Shown here: piece by piece, positions 25,785-34,082 of the stretch
How the letters are laid out: the number at the start of each line of letters is the position of its first letter
Position numbering within the stretch: the stretch's first letter is position 1
Assembly: GCF_012641435.1 (NCBI RefSeq)
Contig: NZ_JABAIJ010000010.1
Coordinates: 124,001 to 188,000 of the forward strand
Source of the DNA: Rhizobium sp. P38BS-XIX
GTDB lineage: Bacteria; Pseudomonadota; Alphaproteobacteria; Rhizobiales; Rhizobiaceae
Reading direction: 5' to 3'
Length of the DNA stretch: 64,000 nt
The notes under the pieces: model-generated
What the model saw: only the letters and a program-made list of their open reading frames with translations
Database searches by the model: none
What the model was told of the DNA's origin: nothing
Position numbers and translations under genes: made by a program

Positions 25785-26037
25785 TTCGTGCGCTAATCCG
25801 AACGAAGTACGCATAGTATATAATTTTCATATGCTCCCAAGATATTCTTTCTATCATGAAAATACGAAGCTGATTTTGATGCGGCTGTGATGTAAATTCG
25901 ATGAAATATTTATATCGATTTACATTAAAGACAGAGCGTATTTTTTATGGTATTGAATACTTATAACTCGCGAAAATTATATTTTCGGACAGCGAATCGA
26001 GCTCTCGAAATATGCTTTTTGTCTGAGGGGATGATGA

Positions 26038-26709
26038 ATGGCAACGCAGATTTCGATGGAGCATGTCCGGAGTCTCGGTGGCGTAACGCGAACCTTTCCT
26101 GCGGGCAGCGTCATATGCGACTATGACAATGAGACGCCGCGTCTCCTCTTCGTTCTGGAGGGGTGGGCGGCTTGCAGCAAGATGATGCCCAACGGCACGC
26201 GTTTCGTGACCGAATTCGTCCTTCGCGGCGACATGATTTCGACCTCGCTGACGGCGCTTGCGCGTGAGACCGTACCGGCCATCACCGACGTCACCGTCTT
26301 GAGTTTTCCGGATTTCATCTTCCTTCCGAAAATGGAAGCGCCGACTTTTTTCTACCGCATCGTCATTGCCGAGCTGGTGCGTCATCAGGCGCGCATGTCG
26401 GAGCGTCTGGCCAATATTGGCCGCCGAGATGCCCTGGAGAGAACTGGTCATTTGCTGCTTGAGCTCGGCGCCCGCATCGGCACATCGCGTGACTACGCCA
26501 AATGCGAGTATTTCGATTGCCCCTTAACCCAGGCAGATATTGGTGATGCCGTCGGCCTTTCGACAGTGCATATCAACCGCGTTCTCAGAGATATGCGCGA
26601 AGCCGGGCTTCTTTCTTTTCGCAATGGAATCGTTGCTTTTCTCGATCGTCCTCGTCTTGCAGACCTGGTTGACTTCGACGAGACGTGTTTCGACACAACT
26701 TTTGTTTGA
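26038..26709 (+). CDS. Crp/Fnr-family transcriptional regulator
   Basis: A 223-residue regulator with an N-terminal cyclic-nucleotide-binding-type beta-roll (about 15-130, FPAGSVICDYD and FVLRGDMISTS) and a C-terminal winged helix-turn-helix (about 165-215, LTQADIGDAVGLSTVHINRVLRDM). No cysteine cluster like that of Fnr is seen, and the cAMP-contact RxS motif is not obvious, so the ligand is unknown. GAGGGG lies 9 bases before the ATG. It sits alone in an AT-rich stretch at the edge of the polysaccharide/PKS-NRPS locus and may regulate it; that is positional inference. Confidence 0.9.
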   Translation: MATQISMEHVRSLGGVTRTFPAGSVICDYDNETPRLLFVLEGWAACSKMMPNGTRFVTEFVLRGDMISTSLTALARETVPAITDVTVLSFPDFIFLPKMEAPTFFYRIVIAELVRHQARMSERLANIGRRDALERTGHLLLELGARIGTSRDYAKCEYFDCPLTQADIGDAVGLSTVHINRVLRDMREAGLLSFRNGIVAFLDRPRLADLVDFDETCFDTTFV

Positions 26710-26851
26710 GTAATACTTTGTCTCTATTTCGGATAGAGCTGGGTTGAATCAATTTAATCATTATTTCAACCAACTATTAACATATGTTAATGCACACAAA
26801 AGCAAAATAAGCAATTACTACGGTAAGATAAACCTAATTGAGGGGAATGAT

Positions 26852-26992
26852 ATGGAAGCAGGCCAGCAGATTTGTATGGAATGCGGATTACACTCCCCCG
26901 ATGGGGCGAATACTAAAATAATTGCAAGAAATATAACGGCCTTTTTTAAAGTAGGGGGTATCGGCCATGAATGGACAGTCGCTCACAAGTGA
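26852..26992 (+). CDS. possible 46-residue small protein overlapping the LuxR regulator gene
   Basis: A short ORF starting at an ATG preceded by a strong AGGGG seven bases upstream. The peptide contains CMECGLHS, a C-x2-C pair, and a mixed charged/hydrophobic tail. Its last 26 bp overlap the start of the LuxR gene in another frame, a layout seen with translationally coupled leader peptides. No family is recognised. An upstream in-frame ATG at 26744 lacks a ribosome binding site. Real expression is uncertain. Confidence 0.4.
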   Translation: MEAGQQICMECGLHSPDGANTKIIARNITAFFKVGGIGHEWTVAHK

Positions 26993-27734
26993 AAAATTCG
27001 CATCGAATGGAGGGGCACGCATTATTTCAGTTCGGGCATCCGACACCCTCAGGCCTTTTATAGCATCCGGCACGCCCAATGTTGCCGAATGGGATGATTA
27101 CGTACTTCTGATAGATTCCCGCGCACTCGACCGCGAATGCCTGTCGAAAATGCTCACCGAGTGTGATGGCAACATGCATATCGTCACCGTTGCGTCGCTC
27201 GAAGAATGGCAGATGCAGAACATGCAGACATTGCCTTCGGCAATTCTGTTCATGATCGGCGGCCGGAAGGTGTCCGACTCCGATGTCAGCACCAAGATTT
27301 GCGCTCTGGTGGAAAGATTCCAGACAAGCCCAGTCATCGTCGGGGCAGATGGTGACGAGTTGGCGCAGCTGCTGCATGCGCTCGAATGCGGCGCTCGCGG
27401 CTATATACCAACCAGTGTCGGCATTAAGGTTGCAGCGGAGGCGGTTTCGCTTGCTCGTGCCGGCGGTGTGTTCGTACCTGCAAGCAGTCTTTTGGCCGCA
27501 AAGGAAGCAATAGCGCCTGTTGCCAGCCGCAATTGCTGCCTCGACAGCATGTTTACCCCGCGTGAAGTGGTCGTGGCGGAAGCCCTTCGGCGCGGTAAGG
27601 CAAACAAGATTATCGCATATGAAATGGATCTGTGCGAAAGCACGGTGAAGGTTCATATTCGTAACATCATGAAGAAGCTGAATGCAACGAACCGAACGGA
27701 AGTTGCGTACAAGATCAGAGAACTCGTACGCTGA
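26967..27734 (+). CDS. LuxR/NarL-type regulator with a degenerate receiver domain
   Basis: A 255-residue protein. The C-terminal 60 residues are a LuxR helix-turn-helix (FTPREVVVAEALRRGKANKIIA, then ESTVKVHIRNIMKKL). The N-terminal part has the length and hydrophobic pattern of a response-regulator receiver (DYVLLIDSR near residue 46; ALECGARGYIPTSV before the linker), but the acidic pair is reduced to one Asp, the central strand SAILFMIGG lacks the phospho-acceptor Asp, and the usual Lys of the GYxxK block is Thr. It should therefore work without classical phosphorylation. AGGGGG precedes the ATG at 26967. The target genes are unknown; the adjacent polysaccharide locus is one candidate. Confidence 0.85.
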   Translation: MNGQSLTSEKFASNGGARIISVRASDTLRPFIASGTPNVAEWDDYVLLIDSRALDRECLSKMLTECDGNMHIVTVASLEEWQMQNMQTLPSAILFMIGGRKVSDSDVSTKICALVERFQTSPVIVGADGDELAQLLHALECGARGYIPTSVGIKVAAEAVSLARAGGVFVPASSLLAAKEAIAPVASRNCCLDSMFTPREVVVAEALRRGKANKIIAYEMDLCESTVKVHIRNIMKKLNATNRTEVAYKIRELVR

Positions 27735-27984
27735 TATTGACGCAACTACCTCATCATCGTTGCATATATTTCTGTAACGTCTGTATCGTTTAAGGCGAAG
27801 CTATAAACCGGGCAGGCTATATTCGCTTCATGTCAAATACATTCGTTCCTAAATCGATTGAACTGCGGTAAGTAGTATCAGTTTAATTGCGCCGGTAAAT
27901 AGGCATGGTCGAAATATTAACAGATATTCTCGATCGACCCAATCCCGGCGCATGAACTAAGTTAAGGGGCAGACTTTGCCGAAT

Positions 27985-28231
27985 ATGGAGGATTTTCGGA
28001 AGGCAATTGTCGATGCGATAAAAGAGGCAAGCAGCAGCGGCAAATACTATATCGACATCAATTCCGGCGAACTTCATCGGATCCTGGGCGGTCATCCGCA
28101 AAAAAGGACGCTCGATGCCAAGTTGCTGCAAAGCCATGTACGAAGAACATGCCCGAGGCAATGCCGATATTCTCGTGCATCCTCCTAAGGGCAAGGGCGC
28201 TTCGTTGATGATACGATATCATCTGGCTAGA
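27985..28231 (+). pseudogene. small conserved-type gene broken by a frameshift in an A6 run
   Basis: From the ATG at 27985, frame 1 encodes YYIDINSGELHRILGGHPQK and then loses sense. One frame over, a coherent continuation begins: MPSCCKAMYEEH, then PPKGKGASLMIRYHLAR. Skipping one A in the A6 run at 28100-28105 joins the two as GGHPQKGRSMPSCC. The joined product resembles small proteins I know with a SG[DE]LHR..GG[YH]P...MP.CC..M ... PPKGKGA.L.IRY pattern. The second frame also has no stop after LAR and runs into the antisense of the cupin gene, which suggests decay. A sequencing error or transcriptional slippage would be alternatives. Confidence 0.6.
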
Positions 28232-28260
28232 CAAGCTGTGCTCGGGAGTTGGCGGACTCC

Positions 28261-28632
28261 TCAGCGTGCAGCGTTTAGTTGTTGCTCCAAACTGCGCGTC
28301 CTTGGAGTGAGCGCATTGCCGGTATGCTTGGTCGACGCCGGCTCGATGAGCAGGATCCAGCACTCTTCCTCGGCGATGGGATTGTGCATCGTTCCCTTTG
28401 CGATGGTGGCAAAGTCACCCTCGGCAAGATGCAGGGTCCGGTCTTGCAATTCTATTTTCAGTTCCCCTTTGACGATATAGAAAAGCTCGTCTTCCTCGTC
28501 GTGGGCGTGCCAGACCAGCTGGCCTTTCAGCTTCGCGACTTTCAACAATTGTCCATTGACCTCACCAATGACCTTGGGGAACCAGAAGTCTTCAAGCGTG
28601 GCGCATTCTGCTGCGATATTCTTTGTAAGCAT
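28261..28632 (-). CDS. small cupin-domain protein
   Basis: A 123-residue single-domain cupin. The first cupin motif reads WHAHDEEDELFYIVKGEL (two His and a Glu as potential metal ligands) and the second AKGTMHNPIAEEE with a further His. Such proteins bind a divalent metal and serve as isomerases, dioxygenases or sensors; the reaction is unknown. The ATG at 28632 begins six bases after the stop of the LysE-type exporter, so the two are cotranscribed. The C-terminal tail (ALTPRTRSLEQQLNAAR) is charged and probably flexible. Confidence 0.8.
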   Translation of the reverse strand: MLTKNIAAECATLEDFWFPKVIGEVNGQLLKVAKLKGQLVWHAHDEEDELFYIVKGELKIELQDRTLHLAEGDFATIAKGTMHNPIAEEECWILLIEPASTKHTGNALTPRTRSLEQQLNAAR

Positions 28633-28637
28633 GATTT

Positions 28638-29237
28638 TTACTCGAACCAGAGGGTGATGATTGACAGTATAAGGATCGCTGCGAGGCCTATATTGAAGAG
28701 CCGCCATTGCGCGTTGCTCTTCAGCTTTCGAGCAAGCGTTTGGCCGGCAAGGCACCATGCGGACAGGGAGACCAGCGCCATGGATGCAAACAGGAACGCA
28801 AGGATACTCGCAAGATCGACCGGGTTGTGTGCTATGGCGACATAGGCGGCAGAGGCGCTGGTCGTAATGGCCCAGCCCTTCGGATTGTGCCAGACAAGCC
28901 ATATTCCGCCGATGAGGCTCTGAGGGCTCGACGTATTTCCACCCGAAGACGGCGCTCGTTGCCGGATCAGCCGAACGGCCAGCCATAGCAGATAGGCTGT
29001 GCCCGCGGCGCGCATGGCAACCTGCAAGCCAGGAAAGGCAAGAAGCGTCTGCGACAGACCCAGCGCCGCCACGCCGGCCATCGTGCCGAGCCCGACGGCA
29101 ATTCCGATGATCAGTGGCAGCGAACGCCGGTAGCCGAACCTTGCGCCGGAGGCGGTTGCCAATGTCGTGGCGCCGCCTGGCGAAATCGTTGCGATCAAGG
29201 TGAAGGCGAGCAGCGACGCGATGTCGGCGAAAGCCAT
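28638..29237 (-). CDS. LysE/RhtB-family amino-acid exporter
   Basis: A 199-residue inner-membrane protein with about six hydrophobic segments. ATISPGGATTLATASGARFGYRRSLPL-region residues match the LysE/RhtB signature (PGP/PGG..... G...G). GGIWLVWHNPKGW is the second family block. It would export an amino acid or homoserine-lactone-type compound. AGGAG lies eight bases before the ATG at 29237. It diverges from a LysR regulator with an 89-bp gap, the classic layout of a regulator and its exporter target, and shares its transcript with the cupin gene. Confidence 0.88.
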   Translation of the reverse strand: MAFADIASLLAFTLIATISPGGATTLATASGARFGYRRSLPLIIGIAVGLGTMAGVAALGLSQTLLAFPGLQVAMRAAGTAYLLWLAVRLIRQRAPSSGGNTSSPQSLIGGIWLVWHNPKGWAITTSASAAYVAIAHNPVDLASILAFLFASMALVSLSAWCLAGQTLARKLKSNAQWRLFNIGLAAILILSIITLWFE

Positions 29238-29326
29238 GGTTTCTCTCCTAAGAGGGCTTTCTTCTAAGGCTGCAAGCATGCATATTGAAAGCTAATAAAA
29301 CTAATTGCTAGTCATTAGGATCTCTA

Positions 29327-30217
29327 ATGCGCCATTTCGATCTGGCCCTGTTACGGACCTTTACTGCTGTCGCGGAGCGTGGAAGCATGACATCGGCGGC
29401 GTTGCTGCTGAACCTCACGCAGGGTGCCGTCAGCCAGCAGATGGCCCGCCTTGAAGACATGGTGGGCGACCAGGTTTTTCATCGCTCCAGTCGCGGGCTT
29501 GTTCTGTCGCGTACAGGTGAGAAGCTGCTTTTTCGCGCGCGCAAGCTGCTTGCCATGAATGACGATCTTATCGAGGATCTCGCAGCCAGCGATCTCAGCG
29601 GCACGGTTCGGCTCGGCGTCTGTTTCGATCTGATGTCGGCGGGCGTTGCCAGCATCATTCGCGCCTATGCGCTGCTGCGGCCCAATGTCGATATCGCTTT
29701 GGTCTGCGCATCCTCCGCCTCGCTCGAGCGCCAGGTTGCCGCCAGGGAAGTCGATATCGCGGTTCTTCAGGAAATCCCCGAGGAGGCGCGTGGCGAGGTT
29801 CTTGGCGTCGACCGTCTCGTATGGGTTGGGGCGGCGGAAGGGGGGGCGTACGCAAAGCGCCCGTTGCCCTTGTCGCTGGTTTCCTCGGATTGCATTTTCA
29901 GGCAGCCGGTTCTGGCCGCACTTTCCGATCATGGAACTGAATGGCGATCCGTCTTCGAAAACGGCGGCTACGAGGCGACTGCCGCAACCGTGCGGGCCGA
30001 TCTCGCCGTGTCCGCCTGGCTGACATCCGCGATCCCATTGGGATTGGAGCCCGTCGCCGATTGCAGCGACCTTCCAGGCCTGCCATCGTTTACGATATCG
30101 CTCTTTCGAGCGGACGGTGCGCTGACGCCCGCAGCCCGCGATCTTGCCGATAAGATCCGAACGAGCTTCGGCGTTCGGGCGCAACCCATCGATGGCCGCC
30201 TGGCAAAGGCGATGTAG
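29327..30217 (+). CDS. LysR-family transcriptional regulator
   Basis: A 296-residue LysR-type regulator. The N-terminal helix-turn-helix spans about 5-64 (LRTFTAVAERGSMTSAA, LTQGAVSQQMARLED, FHRSSRGLVLS). The remainder is a periplasmic-binding-protein-like effector domain. It diverges from the LysE exporter/cupin pair and probably controls them in response to the exported compound. The next gene downstream is convergent. Confidence 0.92.
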   Translation: MRHFDLALLRTFTAVAERGSMTSAALLLNLTQGAVSQQMARLEDMVGDQVFHRSSRGLVLSRTGEKLLFRARKLLAMNDDLIEDLAASDLSGTVRLGVCFDLMSAGVASIIRAYALLRPNVDIALVCASSASLERQVAAREVDIAVLQEIPEEARGEVLGVDRLVWVGAAEGGAYAKRPLPLSLVSSDCIFRQPVLAALSDHGTEWRSVFENGGYEATAATVRADLAVSAWLTSAIPLGLEPVADCSDLPGLPSFTISLFRADGALTPAARDLADKIRTSFGVRAQPIDGRLAKAM

Positions 30218-30297
30218 CCCCTCAACGACCTTATCGATCAATGTGATTGAGGCGCCGGAGCAATTGAAAGATGAGCGTCGCCTTCGATGACGGTGCT

Positions 30298-31473
30298 TCA
30301 GCCGGCAAGCCACGCCGAGACAATCTTTGCCGCGGCGCGCTTGCGGCCGACCCGAATGTCCGCAGCGTCTACGTCGAAGTCCAAGTCATGATGGCGCAAT
30401 TGCTTGAGCCAATCGGGAAAGCTTGCAAGATTTCCCTTGCCGAGCGCCGGTATTTTAAGGTCGTTGCGGCTGCTGCCGCGTTCGCGTTCCGAAAATTCGC
30501 CGCGGCTTGATGTGCGCACACGCAGCTCCCATTGCCAGTCCGGCTTGGGGCGGATTTGCAAGCGAACAACGTCGCGCGCGATGAGAGCGTGGCCCTGCGC
30601 GCCGCGCATCGGGATCGCAATATTAATTTCCCAATCCTCGTCGTCAGCAAATGGCAGGCCGAGCTTTCGAGACAAGGCGACGGATTCCGCCGTATTGCGC
30701 CGCGCGCTTTCGATATCCGCCAGCTTCGCCGCCAGGGATAGGAACCGGGCTTCATCCGGTGTGGCGTCCGGAAGTACCACCTGGACATAGCGATGAAGCG
30801 TCGCGATTTGTTCGACGCGGCGCATCAGTTGGTACGGACCCTCGAACATATCGGCAACGATGTCGGCCCTTGTATCCTTGTTCAGCAGGCAGATGAACAC
30901 CATGCCCCAGAAGCGAAGATTGGTCACATCGTAGAGATCCTCGCTATAGCGGCGATCGTGGCGATACTCCAGGTGACGCAGCGTTTCCAGGATACGTGGC
31001 GCCTCCGACGTGAAGGCGGCAAACTTCGCCTTCTTGTCCATTTGCGCTGGCATCGACGTGTAGGCGCCGACCTGACCGAGGAGCTTCAATCTGGCCTTCA
31101 ATGCCGTAGAGATTTGCGTTTCGCCCGCGGAGAGCGCGCCTGTATCGTCGAACCCGAATACGAACAGCAACTCATGCCGCCGCGACATCTGGATCACGCC
31201 CTTAAGATCCAGATCAGGCAGCATCCGGCGGTACGCTTCGGTCAGCAACGGCATCTCCTTGTCGTTGACCGCCGGAGCGCCGCCGGCGACCCGCATGAAA
31301 TGAAAATAGAACGCCGTCCTCTGGTTGGGGTTGAGCAGGCCGGACAGCTTCGTGGCCAGTGGCGCGATACGGTGGTGATTGGCTGGCCAGAATTTCCCCT
31401 GACGCTTCTCGGCAAATGCGGCCTCCTCATCGGATATAAATGTTTCCAGAAGGTCGGTGTCGACGCTCGTCAT
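30298..31473 (-). CDS. conserved-looking protein of unknown function
   Basis: A 391-residue protein that I do not recognise. It begins with GGGAG six bases before the ATG. There is no signal peptide and no clear membrane helix; the middle is rich in helices with many Arg, Leu and aromatic residues (ETLRHLEYRHDRRYSEDLYD, LLNKDTRADIVADMFEGPY). The C-terminal 100 residues are more beta-like (WEINIAIPMRGAQGHA, DWQWELRVRTSS). Codon use and open frame match neighbouring real genes. It is convergent with the LysR gene and 107 bp downstream of the MFS gene on the same strand. Confidence 0.75.
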   Translation of the reverse strand: MTSVDTDLLETFISDEEAAFAEKRQGKFWPANHHRIAPLATKLSGLLNPNQRTAFYFHFMRVAGGAPAVNDKEMPLLTEAYRRMLPDLDLKGVIQMSRRHELLFVFGFDDTGALSAGETQISTALKARLKLLGQVGAYTSMPAQMDKKAKFAAFTSEAPRILETLRHLEYRHDRRYSEDLYDVTNLRFWGMVFICLLNKDTRADIVADMFEGPYQLMRRVEQIATLHRYVQVVLPDATPDEARFLSLAAKLADIESARRNTAESVALSRKLGLPFADDEDWEINIAIPMRGAQGHALIARDVVRLQIRPKPDWQWELRVRTSSRGEFSERERGSSRNDLKIPALGKGNLASFPDWLKQLRHHDLDFDVDAADIRVGRKRAAAKIVSAWLAG

Positions 31474-31580
31474 TACTTGCTCCCAATGGCTTCCATGCCC
31501 GGAAGACTACGCCGGGCTTTCACCGCAATTATTATAGGGCGTCCATTTCCAGCGCACAGGCTTACCTGCACCCTAGAGGT

Positions 31581-33011
31581 TTATCCATGGGCGATGCTGC
31601 GCCCCGCATCGTGGGGAAGGCGCCAGTAGGCGATCGTGGGCAGGACGGTCAGGAGCGCGGTGACGGTGAACGCCCAATGAAAATCCGTTATCGCGAAGCG
31701 ATGCTCGCCGAAGAGATTGCCACCCGCATGCATCAGGTTCGACAGGCGCAGACATACGGCACCGAATGCGATCCCGAGCCCTGTCGTCATCTGCTGCATC
31801 GTGCTCCAAAGAGTGCTGGCCGCACTTTTCAAGTCCGTTTCGATGTCAGCGTAGCTCAAGGTGGTCATCGCGGAGAGCTGCAGCGAACGGGAAAGCCCGT
31901 AGGCGAACAGGACCAGGAAGAGTTGAAGCCATGGCGTAGACGGGGCCAGGGTGGCGAAGGCCAAAATGCTCACGCCGACCAATGTGCCATTGCCAATCGC
32001 GACAGCACGAAAGCCGAAGCGCCTGATAATCGGTGTCGTGAAGGCTTTCATACCAAGGTTGCCGATTGCCGTGACCAGCAGCAGCAAACCGGATTGGAAG
32101 CTCGAAAGGCCAAAGGCGATCTGAAACAGCAAAGGCGAAAGGTAGGGTATGGCTTCTATGCCGGCACGCGCAAAGCCACCCCACAAGACAGAGGTCCTGT
32201 AGGTTCTTATGCGAAAGACCGCCAGATTAAGGATGGGGTGCGGGGTCGAGCGAAGATGGGAGATGGCAATAAGCCCGATGAAGAGACCGGCACCGACGAT
32301 CGCTGTCGCATAAGCAAGGTTCGTATCAGGACGGCTTGCCAGTTCCGTGCCGTACAGCAACGATACCAGTGACATGCCGCTCAGCAGGAAACCTTTGAGG
32401 TCGAGCCTTCGAGAGCTTTCGGCGAATTGATTGGGAACGAAGGCCGCGATCGCTGTGAGTGCTGCAAGGCCGAAGGGAATGTTCAGAAAGAAAACCCAGT
32501 GCCAGGACGCGTAGGTCGTAATAAAGCCGCCCACGCTGGGGCCGATGACGGGTGCGACGATCGCAGGCCATGTGATGGTCGAAATCGCGCGCATCATGTA
32601 TTTCTGCTCGGTATTGCGAGCGACGATCATTCGTCCGACAGGTACCATCATGGCGCCGCCTGCACCCTGAAGCACGCGTGCCGCCGTGAACGAAAGCACG
32701 CTGTCGGCGCATCCGCACAGAATGGATGCAATCGTGAAAATGAGGACGGCGGCTGCGAAGACAGTCCGTGTGCCGTACCTGTCTGCAATCCACGCGCTGA
32801 TCGGCACAAGGACGGCAAGTGTCAGCATGTAGGCCGTCATACCGAGGCTGACCTCATTGGGTCCGACCTGAAAGGAATGAGCCATCTGCGGCAGGGCGGT
32901 GGCTATGACAGTCGTATCCAGCGTTTCCATGAAATAGGTCGCAGCCACGATGAAGGGAAGGACGATGCTGCTCTTTCCCAGATTGCTGTTGGTGTTTGGT
33001 AAAGCCTGCAT
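31581..33011 (-). CDS. MFS multidrug efflux transporter, EmrB/QacA (DHA2) type
   Basis: A 476-residue protein with 12-14 membrane segments. Family motifs visible: LDTTVIATALPQMA (motif D1, helix 1), AWIADRYGTRTVF (motif A, loop 2-3), RVLQGAGGAMMVPVGR (motif B, helix 4) and APVIGPSVGGFI (motif C of drug/H+ antiporters). It would export hydrophobic drugs using the proton gradient. The ATG at 33011 (MQALPN) follows AGGGA; an upstream ATG adds 36 residues and overlaps the divergent promoter. It diverges from a LysR gene, which likely regulates it. Confidence 0.92.
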   Translation of the reverse strand: MQALPNTNSNLGKSSIVLPFIVAATYFMETLDTTVIATALPQMAHSFQVGPNEVSLGMTAYMLTLAVLVPISAWIADRYGTRTVFAAAVLIFTIASILCGCADSVLSFTAARVLQGAGGAMMVPVGRMIVARNTEQKYMMRAISTITWPAIVAPVIGPSVGGFITTYASWHWVFFLNIPFGLAALTAIAAFVPNQFAESSRRLDLKGFLLSGMSLVSLLYGTELASRPDTNLAYATAIVGAGLFIGLIAISHLRSTPHPILNLAVFRIRTYRTSVLWGGFARAGIEAIPYLSPLLFQIAFGLSSFQSGLLLLVTAIGNLGMKAFTTPIIRRFGFRAVAIGNGTLVGVSILAFATLAPSTPWLQLFLVLFAYGLSRSLQLSAMTTLSYADIETDLKSAASTLWSTMQQMTTGLGIAFGAVCLRLSNLMHAGGNLFGEHRFAITDFHWAFTVTALLTVLPTIAYWRLPHDAGRSIAHG

Positions 33012-33140
33012 ACCGATGCTTCCCTGGCCATCAGAAATAATTCGCGGCACAATGAGAACAGCGTTGCGCAGGCACAATGCGGATGTTTTATGCTCAGGCT
33101 TCGGCTGGTCCGAAGGCAACGGATTTGTTATCAGTCAGGC

Positions 33141-34025
33141 ATGCGCTTCGACATTGTTGATCTTCGCCTGTTTCTGGCCGTGGTGAATGCCGGCAGCATC
33201 ACGCATGGTGCGACTGCGGTCGGTATATCGTTGCCCTCTGCCAGCGAGCGTTTACGTGCCATGGAGATGGCCAGTGGCGTCAAGCTCTTGGAGCGCGGCC
33301 GGCGTGGTGTGTCGCCCACCAATGCCGGTGAAGCTCTGGCCCATCATGCCATGGTGGTGCAGCGGCAAATGGCACAGATGCGCAGCGAGCTCGACGAGCA
33401 CGCCAAGGGACTGAGAACCGTCATTCGGCTCATGGCGCCGACAGCGGCCATCACCGAATTCCTGCCCGAGCGGCTTGCCTCCTGGATGTCGGCCAATCCA
33501 AACATCGACATTGATCTGAAGGAACGCCAAAGTTCCGAGGTCGTCAGGGCGCTCTTCGCGGGTTTGACGGAAATCGGCATAATCTCCGACACTGTGAACA
33601 CCGAGGGCCTGATGTTAAGGCCGTTTGCGGTCGATCAACTGGTCGTGGTCGCATCACCCGACCATCCTTTGGCGGAGCGGAAGACAGTTCTTTTCGCCGA
33701 TGTAGTCCATGAGAGCTTTATCGGACTGGCGGAAGGTGCCCTGCAGGAAAATCTAGACGGGCGGGCTCAGATCGCAGGTGGCCGGCTGAAAACGCGCATT
33801 CGAACCCGAACATTCGAAGGTATTTGCCGGATGGCGGCCGGTGGCGTCGGTCTGGGGATCGTGCCGGCTACGGTTGCCCAAAGTTGCCGCCGCATCATGA
33901 AGATCGCGGCGATCCGACTTGTGGACGACTGGGCCACGCGCCGATTCTCGGTCTGCACTCGTGCCGACGACAATATTGCCGCCACGACAAGGGCGCTTGC
34001 CGAGCATCTGACCTCTCATAAGTGA
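33141..34025 (+). CDS. LysR-family transcriptional regulator
   Basis: A 294-residue LysR regulator with helix-turn-helix at about 1-60 (LRLFLAVVNAGSITHGA, ISLPSASERLRAME, RRGVSPTNAGEAL) and an effector domain with FEGICRMAAGGVGLGIVPA, the usual cofactor-pocket glycine run. The ATG at 33141 is close to CAGTCAGG. A 129-bp gap separates it from the divergent MFS gene, the presumed target. Confidence 0.92.
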   Translation: MRFDIVDLRLFLAVVNAGSITHGATAVGISLPSASERLRAMEMASGVKLLERGRRGVSPTNAGEALAHHAMVVQRQMAQMRSELDEHAKGLRTVIRLMAPTAAITEFLPERLASWMSANPNIDIDLKERQSSEVVRALFAGLTEIGIISDTVNTEGLMLRPFAVDQLVVVASPDHPLAERKTVLFADVVHESFIGLAEGALQENLDGRAQIAGGRLKTRIRTRTFEGICRMAAGGVGLGIVPATVAQSCRRIMKIAAIRLVDDWATRRFSVCTRADDNIAATTRALAEHLTSHK

Positions 34026-34082
34026 CGTTGTTGCTTTTCGGGGTGGATGACTTGCTTGCTGATTCTGCAAACGATCTGTGCG

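Noticed and set aside
28100..28105. dnaX-like programmed -1 frameshift at the A6 run
   Set aside because: The downstream frame needs a +1 shift (or loss of one A), not -1, and there is no stop after the conserved end, so decay or slippage fits better.
31440..32372. 310-residue plus-strand ORF antisense to the MFS transporter
   Set aside because: The charged, low-complexity translation contrasts with clear MFS motifs on the other strand.
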